Shown: positions 1 to 8,092 of the stretch, piece by piece
How positions within the stretch are numbered: the first letter of the stretch is position 1
Layout: each line of letters begins with the position of its first letter
NCBI GenBank assembly: GCA_030700225.1
Contig: JAUYJT010000039.1
Span: 1-43,179, forward strand
Source: Candidatus Nanopelagicales bacterium
GTDB lineage: Bacteria > Actinomycetota > Actinomycetes > S36-B12 > GCA-2699445
Length of the DNA stretch: 43,179 nucleotides
Direction of reading: 5' to 3'
The notes under the pieces: generated by a model
Databases searched by the model: none
The model's input: the letters and a program-made list of their open reading frames with translations, nothing else
Told to the model about the DNA's origin: nothing
Translations under genes and position numbers: made by a program

Positions 1-1
1 T

Positions 2-310
2 TGTCTTGGTCGACTTCCGAACATAGAGCCACGCCCCGTGTGCGCCTTACCCACCGGTCACCGTGTCGCCAGATCCGTTGCCCCGCACCGGTTCGGCACT
101 CTCAGCGCCGAAACTCACCCACATTCATGCCGGGAGAGCCACAAGAACCCTCTGGACTGCTCCGTGAGCGTCGGCGTGAGCTTCTGGTCACCCTCCCGAT
201 CCGCGACGACAGCCGAGGAGTTGCTCACCGCAGCGGACGCCGCCCTGTTCCAGGCGAAGAGCCTGGGCCGGAATCGTGTCGCCCTGGCGGGCGGTCAGTC
301 CGGGGGCTAG
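2..310 (+). pseudogene. C-terminal fragment of a GGDEF (diguanylate cyclase-like) domain
   Basis: The last 50 codons (from about 161) read SVSVGVSF, then AEELLTAADAALFQAKSLGRNRV. This is the typical end of a GGDEF domain (a beta strand with SxGV, then the eeLl.aAD.ALY.AK..GRNrv helix). The GG[DE]EF active-site loop and the front of the domain are not visible. The codons before 161 do not look like GGDEF sequence, so the gene is either cut by the window edge and frame-shifted or truly decayed. It ends in TAG at 308-310. With no catalytic loop it cannot make cyclic-di-GMP from what is seen here. It sits next to IS debris, which favours a broken gene. Identity of the domain end is fairly sure; its state is uncertain. 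Confidence 0.55.
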
Positions 311-400
311 CTCTGTAGTACCGACGCGGGTCATCTACAGCGCGGCTCGTTGGCGGTCATTGTTGTGGTTGGCCGAAACTCTTGCGGAGAACTGCCGGTA

Positions 401-475
401 GAACGTCGGCCTTACGCGCGAACGTCGGCCTTACGCGCGAACGTCGGCCCTACGCAAGAACGTCCGCCTACACAC
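401..475. repeat. 19-bp tandem repeat, about 3.5-4 copies
   Basis: The unit GAACGTCGGCCTTACGCGC occurs perfectly at 401-419 and 420-438. A third copy with three changes lies at 439-457 and a degenerate fourth starts at 458. It abuts the 3' end of the transposase remnant. There are no unique spacers between units, so it is not a CRISPR. The stretch 311-400 before it shows nothing I can identify. Confidence 0.8.
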
Positions 476-746
476 CGGTCCGCGAGATCGGCCCGATGTG
501 GCGGTTACCCGGCCGGAATGGCCGCACCATGCCCATCCCCGCGGCGATCCGCGCCGACTGCGCGAACAAGTCGGTGAACGCGGCCACGAAGCGGGCTCAA
601 TGATCCGCAGGCAGCCAGTCATCCAAAGACGGCGGAATCAGCAGCACCTGATCCGGGTCGAACGCCCGAAACGTCTTCTACACCCCGACCCGAGCACGCG
701 CCACGATCTCAACCGGTACCACCTCGAACAACACCGAATCCGTCAT
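468..746 (-). pseudogene. Remnant of an IS1182/IS5-like transposase N-terminus with two in-frame stops
   Basis: Reading from the ATG at 746-744 in a single frame gives MTDSVLFEVVPVEIVARARV, a TAG, then FRAFDPDQVLLIPPSLDDWL, a TGA, then ARFVAAFTDL and IAAGMGMV, ending in TAG at 470-468. The block FxxxDPDQxLLxPPSLDDWLPxDHxARF is the conserved N-terminal segment of IS1182-type transposases. The two stops lie in the same frame as the conserved residues, so this is decay, not misreading. The catalytic DDE region is absent. A small inverted repeat (CCCGT at 791-795, ACGGG at 801-805) upstream could be what is left of the element end. The stretch 747-889 otherwise holds nothing I recognise. Confidence 0.75.
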
Positions 747-889
747 ACCAAGATTCTCCCCGACCAGCCACCCTCAACCCAGCACCCCCACCCGTATGTC
801 ACGGGGACACGCTCCTAGCCTCCTGGATCGGACCTGCCACATCTCGCCGACCGGCGCCCAAGTCACAGGCCCGCGAAACGCCGAGGGAC

Positions 890-2095
890 TCAGAGCCCGA
901 AAAGCTCCCGGGCCGCTGACTCCAGCGTGCTCGTCTCGTCGTTGCTGATCGCCCGCCGTGGGGAGTGCAGGATGCTCGCGGTGAGTCTGTGGGAGGCTTG
1001 CCTGATCAGCTCACCGTCGCCGACTTGGGAATCGCCCAGCCGACGGACCAGCCATTCCAGTTCAGCTGTGCAGCGTTCCTCCACCGTCTCGGCCAGAGCC
1101 ACCATGGTTGACCCCGAGTCCCGCGTCCGCAGCCATCGGCAATACGAGTGCCCGGACTCATGCACCAGGGCATCGATCCTCGTGAGCAGGCTCTCGGGAA
1201 GGCTCGCCTGCCGTCGCCAGGCCAGATCATCGATCGACACGCATCGTCCCCCGAGTTGGAGCTGGAGGGACATTGGCATGGCGGGAGGGCTGGAGAGGTC
1301 GACGATCACTGTGCCGCCAGCAGTTACCAAGGGCGCCATGTCTAAGGCAGCGGTCCACGTGCCCGCAATGGCCACCACAACACCAGCCAGCGGCTGCGGC
1401 GGCGGGGAACCTGTCCAGTCAGCGGTGTCGCCGCCTACAGCTCGAGCCAGCGCTTCGGCTCGCCCCCGCGTGCGATTGGCAACGAACACGCGGGCCCCGC
1501 GCGCCGCAGCCGCTCGGGCCGCCAGTCTGCCCATGGTTCCGGCCCCGACTACAAGGACGTGCTTGCCGGTCAAATTCCCTGAGACCGACTCGATCTCGTC
1601 CAGCGCCGCGTCACCAAGGCTTGGCCTGGGCCCAGGGAGCCAGGAACGCGCGCTCCGGCCAGCTCGCAACGCGACCTGGAACAGCCGATCCAGCGCGGGG
1701 TCCAGTGCCACCTCACGGCACCTGCTGGTGTAGGCCTCACGGATCTGATGGAGCACCGCGTCCTCGCCGAGGACCGCGCTGTCAAGCCCGCAGGCCACTG
1801 AGATCAAGTGGCGCACTGCCTCGACGTCCATGAGATGTTCGCAACCGGCAGGGGGTTCCGGGAGGCGTTCGATTCCGTCGGCTCCGGCTGCGAAGTAGAC
1901 CTCCACACGATGGCAAGTCCGGACTAGGAGAGCCCTGCCGTCGGGGGAGCATGCACTGAAATCAGCGGCGAACCGCTCGCGGGCGACGCTGGAGACCCGG
2001 CCGGCACGCGCAACCATCGCCCGCACCACGACGGGCTGCGCACCTCGACAGGACAACTGTTCCGCGCTCGGAGCAAGCTGAATGCTCATCGGCAA
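890..2095 (-). CDS. hemA: Glutamyl-tRNA reductase (divergent HemA)
   Basis: HemA reduces glutamyl-tRNA(Glu) to glutamate-1-semialdehyde with NADPH, the first committed step of C5 heme synthesis in the cytoplasm. The thioester-forming Cys is C61 in TCHRVEVY (usually TCNRVEVY). H96 in EAVRHL and the block GLDSAVLGED follow at about 96-112. The NADPH-binding GAGTMG is at 184-189 and VANRT shortly after. The C-terminal dimerisation helices are present. The usual N-terminal GLSHRTAP segment is replaced by VVVRAMVARAG, so this copy is diverged. The start is TTG 2095 (GGGA 6 nt upstream) or ATG 2089. It begins 1 nt after the stop of the regulator gene and ends the cytochrome operon, which suggests a dedicated heme precursor supply. 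Whether a standard hemA exists elsewhere cannot be seen. Confidence 0.9.
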   Translation of the reverse strand: MPMSIQLAPSAEQLSCRGAQPVVVRAMVARAGRVSSVARERFAADFSACSPDGRALLVRTCHRVEVYFAAGADGIERLPEPPAGCEHLMDVEAVRHLISVACGLDSAVLGEDAVLHQIREAYTSRCREVALDPALDRLFQVALRAGRSARSWLPGPRPSLGDAALDEIESVSGNLTGKHVLVVGAGTMGRLAARAAAARGARVFVANRTRGRAEALARAVGGDTADWTGSPPPQPLAGVVVAIAGTWTAALDMAPLVTAGGTVIVDLSSPPAMPMSLQLQLGGRCVSIDDLAWRRQASLPESLLTRIDALVHESGHSYCRWLRTRDSGSTMVALAETVEERCTAELEWLVRRLGDSQVGDGELIRQASHRLTASILHSPRRAISNDETSTLESAARELFGL

Positions 2096-2096
2096 C

Positions 2097-2729
2097 TCAC
2101 ATCCCTGCCGTTACCGGAACCGATTGATGGCCGACGATCAGACGGCGCAGCAGATCGTCCGTCAAGCGCAGCGCACTTAACCCGAACTCGCACGTGGCAG
2201 CAGTTCCGAGGCCATGCCGCCGAGCCAAGTCCGTCAGTTCTCCAATCAGGGCTCGCCTCATTCGTAGGCAGAGCGCCACAACCGAATCCAAGGAGGCGCC
2301 GCAACTCGCGGCCAGGGCACCCAACTGACCTGCGGCCGCAACGGCATCATTCCCCATCTGTGCCCCGGGCGCGTCCAGCCCGGAAAGCAGTCGCTCGACC
2401 ATCGTGACTCCAAGGTCACGCCACTGCTCCCCATCTTCGCGCGCGGCAGCGGTCCACTCCTCAGGTGACTGGGCCAGCTCACGCTCGCACACCCGCAAGA
2501 CACGCCCCGGTGTCACACCAAGCTGCTCCAGCCGGGGCCGCTGGCCTGGGACAGGTGGCAAGAGCCCGAGGACGGCGGACCGGGCGAAGCGACGATGCCC
2601 GCCCGGTGTCGTGAACGTCCGAAGCTCCCCAGAGCCGCTCCACCGCCGCAGCGTCGCTGGCGAAACACTGAGCAGGTCGCAGACCTCCCCGACACTCAGC
2701 CACTTTTCCTCTTCGATGTTGCTGATCAC
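2097..2729 (-). CDS. Excisionase/MerR-type HTH regulator with C-terminal helical domain
   Basis: Residues 10-56 (WLSVGEVCDLLSVSPATLRR, then TPGGHRRF) form a winged helix-turn-helix of the BldC/excisionase (HTH_17, MerR-like) kind. GHRRF is the characteristic wing. The remaining 150 residues are predicted all-helical; segments such as LAASCGASLDSVVALCLRMR and LRLTDDLLRRLI recall RsbR/PucR-type globin-like sensor domains (inference, not a firm match). I chose GTG 2729 because AGGAGG lies just upstream of it. A longer frame reaching 2885 would overlap the cytochrome gene and has no such site. It lies between the decaheme cytochrome (47 nt upstream) and hemA (1 nt gap), so it may control heme supply or this operon. 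The ligand is unknown. Confidence 0.8.
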   Translation of the reverse strand: MISNIEEEKWLSVGEVCDLLSVSPATLRRWSGSGELRTFTTPGGHRRFARSAVLGLLPPVPGQRPRLEQLGVTPGRVLRVCERELAQSPEEWTAAAREDGEQWRDLGVTMVERLLSGLDAPGAQMGNDAVAAAGQLGALAASCGASLDSVVALCLRMRRALIGELTDLARRHGLGTAATCEFGLSALRLTDDLLRRLIVGHQSVPVTAGM

Positions 2730-2775
2730 TTGAGCCCTCCTCTCGCTGTCCAGCGATACCACAGCACGAACCCGG

Positions 2776-4347
2776 CTAAGGAGACCGTGCCGAGGCCTGG
2801 GGCAGCCCGGGCGACAACGACGACGTAGGCAGTACATCTCCCGCGTGACATGTAGCGCAGTAGCTGGGCTTGTGGCAGAGCGCACAGCTCTGCACCCCTG
2901 ACTTGCGGATCTGAGCCGCGTGGCCGTAGATCATGTCGTCATGGCTGATGTTGATCGCTCCGGAGGCGTGGCAATTCTCGCAGTAGCTCCGCGAATGGCA
3001 GGCTCCACATGATGTGCCGACCGGGCTGGCGCTGGACGCGGCACGCTTGTGCTTGAAGACCCAGAGTGCCCTCTTGTGATTGGCCGGCTTCGAGCCAAGC
3101 GGGAGTTCAGACACCTCGGGACCGACCTGCGGGAACGTGTGACACGTCGAGCATGACGACTTTATTGGTTTCGCGGTCGCCTTGCCCTTCTCAACCAGGT
3201 AGTGCGCACCATCATGGCACCGCAAGCAACCGGGGCTGGCCTGATGACCAAGGTTGTTCGGATAGGTTCGAGCCTGAACGTCCATCCATGGCGTGGCGAG
3301 GATCCGGTACTGGACCTTCAGCTCGGCCACCGCCGCATCGATCTGGGCCGTGCGGGTCTTGGCTACGAGCGGATACTTCGTGGCGTAGCCCTTGACCAGT
3401 CCATCGAAAGCTTCGTCCGCAACCTCATCTGATGAGTATCGCCCATTCAGCAGCGCCACGCTGTCCCGTTTGATGAAGGGCAGGTCGCCGCTGATCCGGC
3501 CGTCGGCGATGGCTGCGTCTACGGCGGCGCCCGTGTCCGGCGTTGAGTGCCCGACCCGGTTGTGGCAGTCGACGCAGTTCATCTTCTGCGGCAGGTCCTG
3601 CTCCAGGAGGCTCGGTATGTTCAGGGCCACCTTGCCGGTCGCGTCAACCTGGGATGCCTTGACGTACGTCTTCGTGGATCCGCCAGGAGGCGTCCACACA
3701 ACCAAATCAATGTCCTGCTGCGCCTCGTCGCCCGACAGATACCAGATGTCCTGGTCGACGTGCCAGTGGGCTCCCCTGCTCCCCGAGCTGGTATCAGCGC
3801 CGCCCCGCGGGCCACCGTTCGCATTCACGGCCACTGCCACCATCTCCCGCGTGTTGGCCTTGTCAGGCTTGAACGTGGGGCGAAGGATCAACTGGAGCGG
3901 ACGATCAGCCCTCGTCACCTGATCCAGCGGGTGGCAAGCGATACAGGTGTCTTGGACTGGGGGGAGCTTGGCGCGGTTGATCACAATCGGCCTCGGATAC
4001 TCGTCCGTGGCTACGAGGTACAGCTCCCTGGTTCCGCCGATCTTCGCCTTGATCAGGCCCATGATGCCGGGCGTGATGTGGCACTCACCGCAGTTCACGT
4101 CTGAGTGCACTCCGGCCTGGTTCGCCTTCACCTGAGGTTCCATGGCGTGACATGTACTGCAGAACTCGGTCGTTTCGCTGAACTCACTTGCCCAGATACC
4201 CCCGAACGTGTGCACAGCGGCGAGTCCGCCCGCCAGCACGAGCATCACCAGCAGTCCGCGATGTGTTCGCGGGACGATTCGGGCGCGCCAGCCACGACGC
4301 GCTGCGGGTTCTGCGGCGTCTTCAGTCTGATCCGGCGGCAATGTCAT
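2776..4347 (-). CDS. Decaheme NapC/NirT-type membrane cytochrome c
   Basis: The 523-residue protein has one N-terminal membrane anchor (about 31-53) and ten CXXCH motifs, at about residues 63, 86, 135, 258, 374, 399, 447, 456, 488 and 497. The first two, with FCSTCHAM and CGECHITPG, match the NapC/NrfH quinol-dehydrogenase module, including a Met shortly after the first heme as in NrfH. The NapC family oxidises membrane quinol and passes electrons to periplasmic partners. Six further hemes in the C-terminal half are unusual for NapC and may replace a separate partner, as in the larger NapC-like cytochromes of metal-reducing bacteria. A 120-residue heme-free stretch (140-257) separates the first three hemes from the rest. 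Its ATG overlaps the resA stop (ATGA), implying coupling. The electron acceptor is not evident. Confidence 0.9.
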   Translation of the reverse strand: MTLPPDQTEDAAEPAARRGWRARIVPRTHRGLLVMLVLAGGLAAVHTFGGIWASEFSETTEFCSTCHAMEPQVKANQAGVHSDVNCGECHITPGIMGLIKAKIGGTRELYLVATDEYPRPIVINRAKLPPVQDTCIACHPLDQVTRADRPLQLILRPTFKPDKANTREMVAVAVNANGGPRGGADTSSGSRGAHWHVDQDIWYLSGDEAQQDIDLVVWTPPGGSTKTYVKASQVDATGKVALNIPSLLEQDLPQKMNCVDCHNRVGHSTPDTGAAVDAAIADGRISGDLPFIKRDSVALLNGRYSSDEVADEAFDGLVKGYATKYPLVAKTRTAQIDAAVAELKVQYRILATPWMDVQARTYPNNLGHQASPGCLRCHDGAHYLVEKGKATAKPIKSSCSTCHTFPQVGPEVSELPLGSKPANHKRALWVFKHKRAASSASPVGTSCGACHSRSYCENCHASGAINISHDDMIYGHAAQIRKSGVQSCALCHKPSYCATCHAGDVLPTSSLSPGLPQASARSP

Positions 4348-4940
4348 CCGCGGATCCCCTCCAGAGCCGCATCCATTTGCTCGGGAGACATGGCTCCTGT
4401 CGTTGTGGCTCGCAGCACACCCGAACGGTCGATAAAGAAGTGGACCGGTATCCCGAGCACACGGTACTGGGACGCGATCCGGGTGTCGGGATCGGCGATG
4501 GCGGGGTAGGTTAGCCCGACCCGCTCCGTGTAGTCGCGAACCGCAGCGGAGTCCTCGGAGATGTACACCGAGATGACGACCGGACCGGACTCCCCTGCCC
4601 GCTCATACGCAGCTTGGATATCCGGCGCCTCCGCTTGGCAAGCCGCGCACCAGCTTGCCCCGAACGTCAGCCAGACCGGACGTCCGCGGTAGTCGCTCAG
4701 CGACACCTGGCGACCTTGCACCGTTTGAGCGGTGAAGTCAGGGGCCGACTTGCCGACCTCAGGTGCCTCTCCAACCGCTCCGGTCAGCTCGATCGCGCTC
4801 ACGCCGGGATCAGTCGCGGTCCTGGTTTGCACAATGTAGGCGGCCGCCAGCACGAGCAGCGACGTCACAGCTAGCACGAGCAGTGACCCACCGCGGCTCT
4901 CCCGCAGCTTCTCCCGCCGTCCGGCAGTTGTCTTGTTCAT
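4344..4940 (-). CDS. resA: Thiol-disulfide oxidoreductase ResA/TlpA family
   Basis: A single N-terminal membrane anchor (about 20-38) is followed by an extracytoplasmic thioredoxin fold of the AhpC/TSA-Redoxin type. The active site is WCAAC (C99 and C102 counted from the TTG at 4943). The family's cis-Pro lies in GIPVHFFID. ResA keeps the cysteines of apocytochrome CXXCH sites reduced before heme attachment, taking electrons from CcdA. The start is set at ATG 4940, preceded by AGAGG, rather than the adjacent TTG 4943. It lies between ccsA and the decaheme cytochrome gene and overlaps the latter by 4 nt. Family assignment is secure; the exact substrate is inferred from the neighbours. Confidence 0.9.
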   Translation of the reverse strand: MNKTTAGRREKLRESRGGSLLVLAVTSLLVLAAAYIVQTRTATDPGVSAIELTGAVGEAPEVGKSAPDFTAQTVQGRQVSLSDYRGRPVWLTFGASWCAACQAEAPDIQAAYERAGESGPVVISVYISEDSAAVRDYTERVGLTYPAIADPDTRIASQYRVLGIPVHFFIDRSGVLRATTTGAMSPEQMDAALEGIRG

Positions 4941-4976
4941 CAAAGCCTCTTCCGGCCGCGGCTGCGGCGCCTCAGA

Positions 4977-5870
4977 CTACGCGTACGCGTGCAAGCCCCC
5001 GAAGAACAGATTCCCGAAGAAGGTCAGTAGCACAGCGCCGAAGCCCAGCAGGAGTAGCCAGGCAGCGCGCCGACCCCGCCAGCCACGAACAACTCGAGCG
5101 TGCAGATAGGCGCCATAGATCAGCCAGGTGACCAGGGATGCGGTTTCCTTGGGGTCCCAGCCCCAGTACGTCCCCCAAGCGACCTCGGCCCACACGGCGC
5201 CAAGAAGAACCACCATCGTTAGCAGTGGGAATCCGATGAGGATCGCTCGGTATCCGATCTCCTCAAGGAGGGCCGGTTTCGGCAGCCTTCCGCCTCCGAA
5301 TCTTGGCTGGATCAAGTACAGCACGGCCGCCCCGCCAGCCACGGCGAACGCACCATAGGCGACGATCGCCAGTGCCACATGGACGGTTAGCAGAAGGTTG
5401 TTCTGCAGGGCTGGAACCAGCGGTGCGGTGCTTGCGCCAAGCGTCATTGCGTACAGCAGCAGTGCTGATGCGACAGGCAGCACCAACAACGCCAGGGTCC
5501 GGACCCGGTAGCGGTATTCGAAGTACACGTACACCGCGATGATGCCCCAGGCGAACGCGACTGAGAACTCGTACTGATTGGAGAAGGGTCCGTGGCCGGT
5601 CACCAGGGTGAGGAACAGTAGTGCGGCGGTAAGCAGCACAAGCGCCAGCCGAACCAGCGCCGTCCCGTAGTAGGCCAGGCCGCGCCGCGACCGCTGCTCT
5701 CCGGACCGACTTGGCGGCACTCCTCCGCTACCACGACTCCCGGCTCCAACAGCGACCCGTTCTCGCTGGGCCGTGGTCCCGGCTGTTGCCAAGGCGACCA
5801 CGTACAACACAAGGGCCACTAGCGCCATAAACAGACTCGCTAGCACACAGAACTCGGAGAGTTTCAACAT
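4977..5870 (-). CDS. ccsA: Cytochrome c synthase subunit CcsA (ResC)
   Basis: This 297-residue multi-pass membrane protein has the tryptophan-rich WWD-type signature WGTYWGWDPKETAS (232-245), which binds heme at the outer membrane face in System II cytochrome c synthases. H164 and H257 are good candidates for the conserved external heme ligands. CcsA works with CcsB/ResB to carry heme out and ligate it to CXXCH. A low-complexity cytoplasmic stretch (about 40-62, rich in G, S and R) lies between the first two membrane segments. It starts 5 nt after the stop of ccsB, in the usual ccsBA order. The gap of 36 nt to resA shows no promoter I can recognise. Confidence 0.93.
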   Translation of the reverse strand: MLKLSEFCVLASLFMALVALVLYVVALATAGTTAQRERVAVGAGSRGSGGVPPSRSGEQRSRRGLAYYGTALVRLALVLLTAALLFLTLVTGHGPFSNQYEFSVAFAWGIIAVYVYFEYRYRVRTLALLVLPVASALLLYAMTLGASTAPLVPALQNNLLLTVHVALAIVAYGAFAVAGGAAVLYLIQPRFGGGRLPKPALLEEIGYRAILIGFPLLTMVVLLGAVWAEVAWGTYWGWDPKETASLVTWLIYGAYLHARVVRGWRGRRAAWLLLLGFGAVLLTFFGNLFFGGLHAYA

Positions 5871-5875
5871 CTTTC

Positions 5876-7345
5876 CTACTTTCGCTGGGGATCTGGCGCG
5901 CTGGCCATCGCCTCGATGTCTCTTGCCAGTGACTTGAACTGCGCCTGAAACGCCAAGTCCCGGCGCTGGGACGCTGCCATCTCGACCGTCGACCCTGTTC
6001 TGGACTCGCCTACTCGCAGCCAGATCCGACGGTGCGGGAAGAAGAACACCATGAAGATCCCGACGACCAGGAAGAATGACCCGATCCAGACGAATACGGC
6101 ACCGGGATCCTGGGTGACGATCAACCCGGTGAACTGCCTTGGGCGCTCAAACGTGTACTCAATGCCGTCGATGACGGCAGGCTTCCCTTGCGAAAGGACC
6201 TTCAGCGCGAGGGGGGACTCACCATCGTCCCGGTAGATCTCGAGTTGCACCTGACCCGGTCTGATGTTCGGATCCACCTCACCCGAGGCTGGCACCACCA
6301 CGAACACACGCAGACCCTGATCCGGCAGGGCGAACTCACCGACGTTGTGGACACCGTCGTCGGTCCCCCAGGCCAGCGGCACGCCTTCGTTGAAGAGAAC
6401 CCGCCCCGAGGAGTCCCTGACGCTCATCGCCGCCGCCAGGCCGAAGAACGACTGGTAGAAGGAGACCCCTGAGTATCTCATCGGCTCATTCACCCGCACG
6501 GTTTGCTCCTGCACGGCAACGCCGTCTTCGTACAGAACCAGCTGACTCGCGTAGTCGGCGGGCGACCCGTCCGGGTAGTAGGAGTCACTGAAGGAACGCG
6601 CCAACACTGACAGCCCGGTGTCGTGACCCACGTCAATCGTTGAACCCACCGGGACGGCTAACTGCTCCTCCTTGAATCCGGTCGTGGCCGTGAGGAAGAC
6701 CCCGATCAGGATCAGCACGAAACTCAGATGCGCGATGATGGTCCCGAACGGGCCCCAACGGAAGCGCTCGGCGTACAGGTTTCGCGTGTTGGCCCCGCTC
6801 GGTCCGTCCAGAACCCGGTAGTGGCGGCGCTTGAGGACCTTGCGGACCCGGGCCAGTCCATCGTCCGGCGGCACATCCACTTGTGCGCTGGCGCGCAGAG
6901 GCGCGTGTGCGAAGTAGGAGTCGCTCTTCCGGGTCCTTGCATGAGTCGCGTGCTTCCACAGCCGCGGCGCCCGGTTCACGGAGCAGGCGATGATGCTGGT
7001 CACCAACAACATGGCGATCAACTTGAACACCAGCGATGAGAAGACCGCGAAGAGCCCGAGCCTGTCGATGATCGGGGTCCATCCCCCGAATATCTCCCTG
7101 GTTGAGTCGAGCCAATCTGCGTACAAGCCCGGGTCCTCGGCCAACTCAGCCGGGGCTTGTCTGATCAGCGTCCCGGCCAGCGTGAGAATGCCCAGCCCGA
7201 GAATCAGCGCGAGCCCCGTCTTCATAGAGATGAAGAACCGGAACAGCTTCTCAAAGACGTCCGCCGGGGCCACGGCGATCGAGTCGGCCAGCCCGTCCGG
7301 TGAGTCGCCCAGGCGGGAATCGGCTCGCGAAGTTACTTGGCTCAT
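5876..7345 (-). CDS. resB: Cytochrome c biogenesis protein CcsB/ResB
   Basis: ResB family protein of 489 residues. Membrane segments near the N-terminus are followed by a large extracytoplasmic domain and a last membrane helix (FVWIGSFFLVVGIFMVFFFP) near the C-terminus. ResB pairs with CcsA in the System II heme lyase complex. The start is ATG 7345 because GAGGAG lies 5 nt upstream; the frame stays open to 7396 but that would overlap ccdA. It starts 10 nt after the ccdA stop and ends 5 nt before ccsA, so the set is clearly one operon. Confidence 0.92.
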   Translation of the reverse strand: MSQVTSRADSRLGDSPDGLADSIAVAPADVFEKLFRFFISMKTGLALILGLGILTLAGTLIRQAPAELAEDPGLYADWLDSTREIFGGWTPIIDRLGLFAVFSSLVFKLIAMLLVTSIIACSVNRAPRLWKHATHARTRKSDSYFAHAPLRASAQVDVPPDDGLARVRKVLKRRHYRVLDGPSGANTRNLYAERFRWGPFGTIIAHLSFVLILIGVFLTATTGFKEEQLAVPVGSTIDVGHDTGLSVLARSFSDSYYPDGSPADYASQLVLYEDGVAVQEQTVRVNEPMRYSGVSFYQSFFGLAAAMSVRDSSGRVLFNEGVPLAWGTDDGVHNVGEFALPDQGLRVFVVVPASGEVDPNIRPGQVQLEIYRDDGESPLALKVLSQGKPAVIDGIEYTFERPRQFTGLIVTQDPGAVFVWIGSFFLVVGIFMVFFFPHRRIWLRVGESRTGSTVEMAASQRRDLAFQAQFKSLARDIEAMASAPDPQRK

Positions 7346-7355
7346 TCGTACTCCT

Positions 7356-8090
7356 CTACAGTCCCAAGTTAGGGAAAAATGCAGCGGACTTGGCAAGCAG
7401 GTTCGTGATGAGCAAGAAGCCCATCAGGATCAGCAGCCCTCCCGTTACGAGCGAAACACCGTCATGATGCCGACGGAACCAGGACAGCCGCCCGTTGATC
7501 TCGCTGGCTCCAACGGCCACGAGGATGAAGGGGGTGCCGAGTCCGGCGACGTATGCGATCAGCAGCAGAGTGCCTTCGAGCGCGCTGGCGGTCACTGAGG
7601 CGAGCCCGATGATTCCGCCCAGTATCGGGCCGATGCATGGAGTCCAACCGGCGGCGAAGGCGACCCCCAGCAGGGAGGACCTCGCCAGGCTCGGATTTCT
7701 GGGACCAGGCTCCGGGGCACCCGGCCCGGCCATCGCTGGCACTCGCACCGGCAAGCGAACGTCGCGGTACAGCGCGGGAATGGAGATCAGACCCGCCACA
7801 TGCAGCCCGAGCACGATCAACACTGCCCCCCCCAGGACCCGCAGCACACCAACGTAGTCCCGCAGCACATACCCGACGAACCCGACAGAGGCCCACAGCG
7901 TGACGAACACAACCGCGAATCCCAGGACGAAAGCGAGGGCCTGACGAAAAGCGACCCGCCGTTGCGGGCTCTCGGCGGTGCCGGTGCCGGCCATGTAGCC
8001 GACGTACGCGGGCACCATAGGCAGGCAGCACGGTGAAGCGAACGAGACGATCCCGGCCAAGAACGCTACGGCAAACGTGATGCCCGACAT
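7356..8090 (-). CDS. ccdA: Thiol-disulfide transporter CcdA (DsbD transmembrane family)
   Basis: Six-helix membrane protein of 244 residues that carries reducing equivalents from cytoplasmic thioredoxin to ResA. The two redox cysteines lie in the pseudo-repeats: SFASPCCLPMVPAY near the N-terminus and GWTPCIGPILGG in the second half. The first has an extra adjacent Cys (CC). A Pro- and Gly-rich loop (VPAMAGPGAPEPGPRNP) separates the two halves. The start is ATG 8090, 2 nt after the stop of the TPR gene; the frame is open upstream but codes for nothing recognisable. It completes the System II set CcdA-ResB-CcsA-ResA. Confidence 0.92.
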   Translation of the reverse strand: MSGITFAVAFLAGIVSFASPCCLPMVPAYVGYMAGTGTAESPQRRVAFRQALAFVLGFAVVFVTLWASVGFVGYVLRDYVGVLRVLGGAVLIVLGLHVAGLISIPALYRDVRLPVRVPAMAGPGAPEPGPRNPSLARSSLLGVAFAAGWTPCIGPILGGIIGLASVTASALEGTLLLIAYVAGLGTPFILVAVGASEINGRLSWFRRHHDGVSLVTGGLLILMGFLLITNLLAKSAAFFPNLGL

Positions 8091-8092
8091 CT

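Noticed and set aside
401-475. CRISPR array
   Set aside because: The repeats are directly adjacent with no spacers, and there are no cas genes.
927-1733. Plus-strand open frame of 268 codons opposite hemA
   Set aside because: No recognisable domain. The minus strand has clear HemA catalytic and NADPH motifs.
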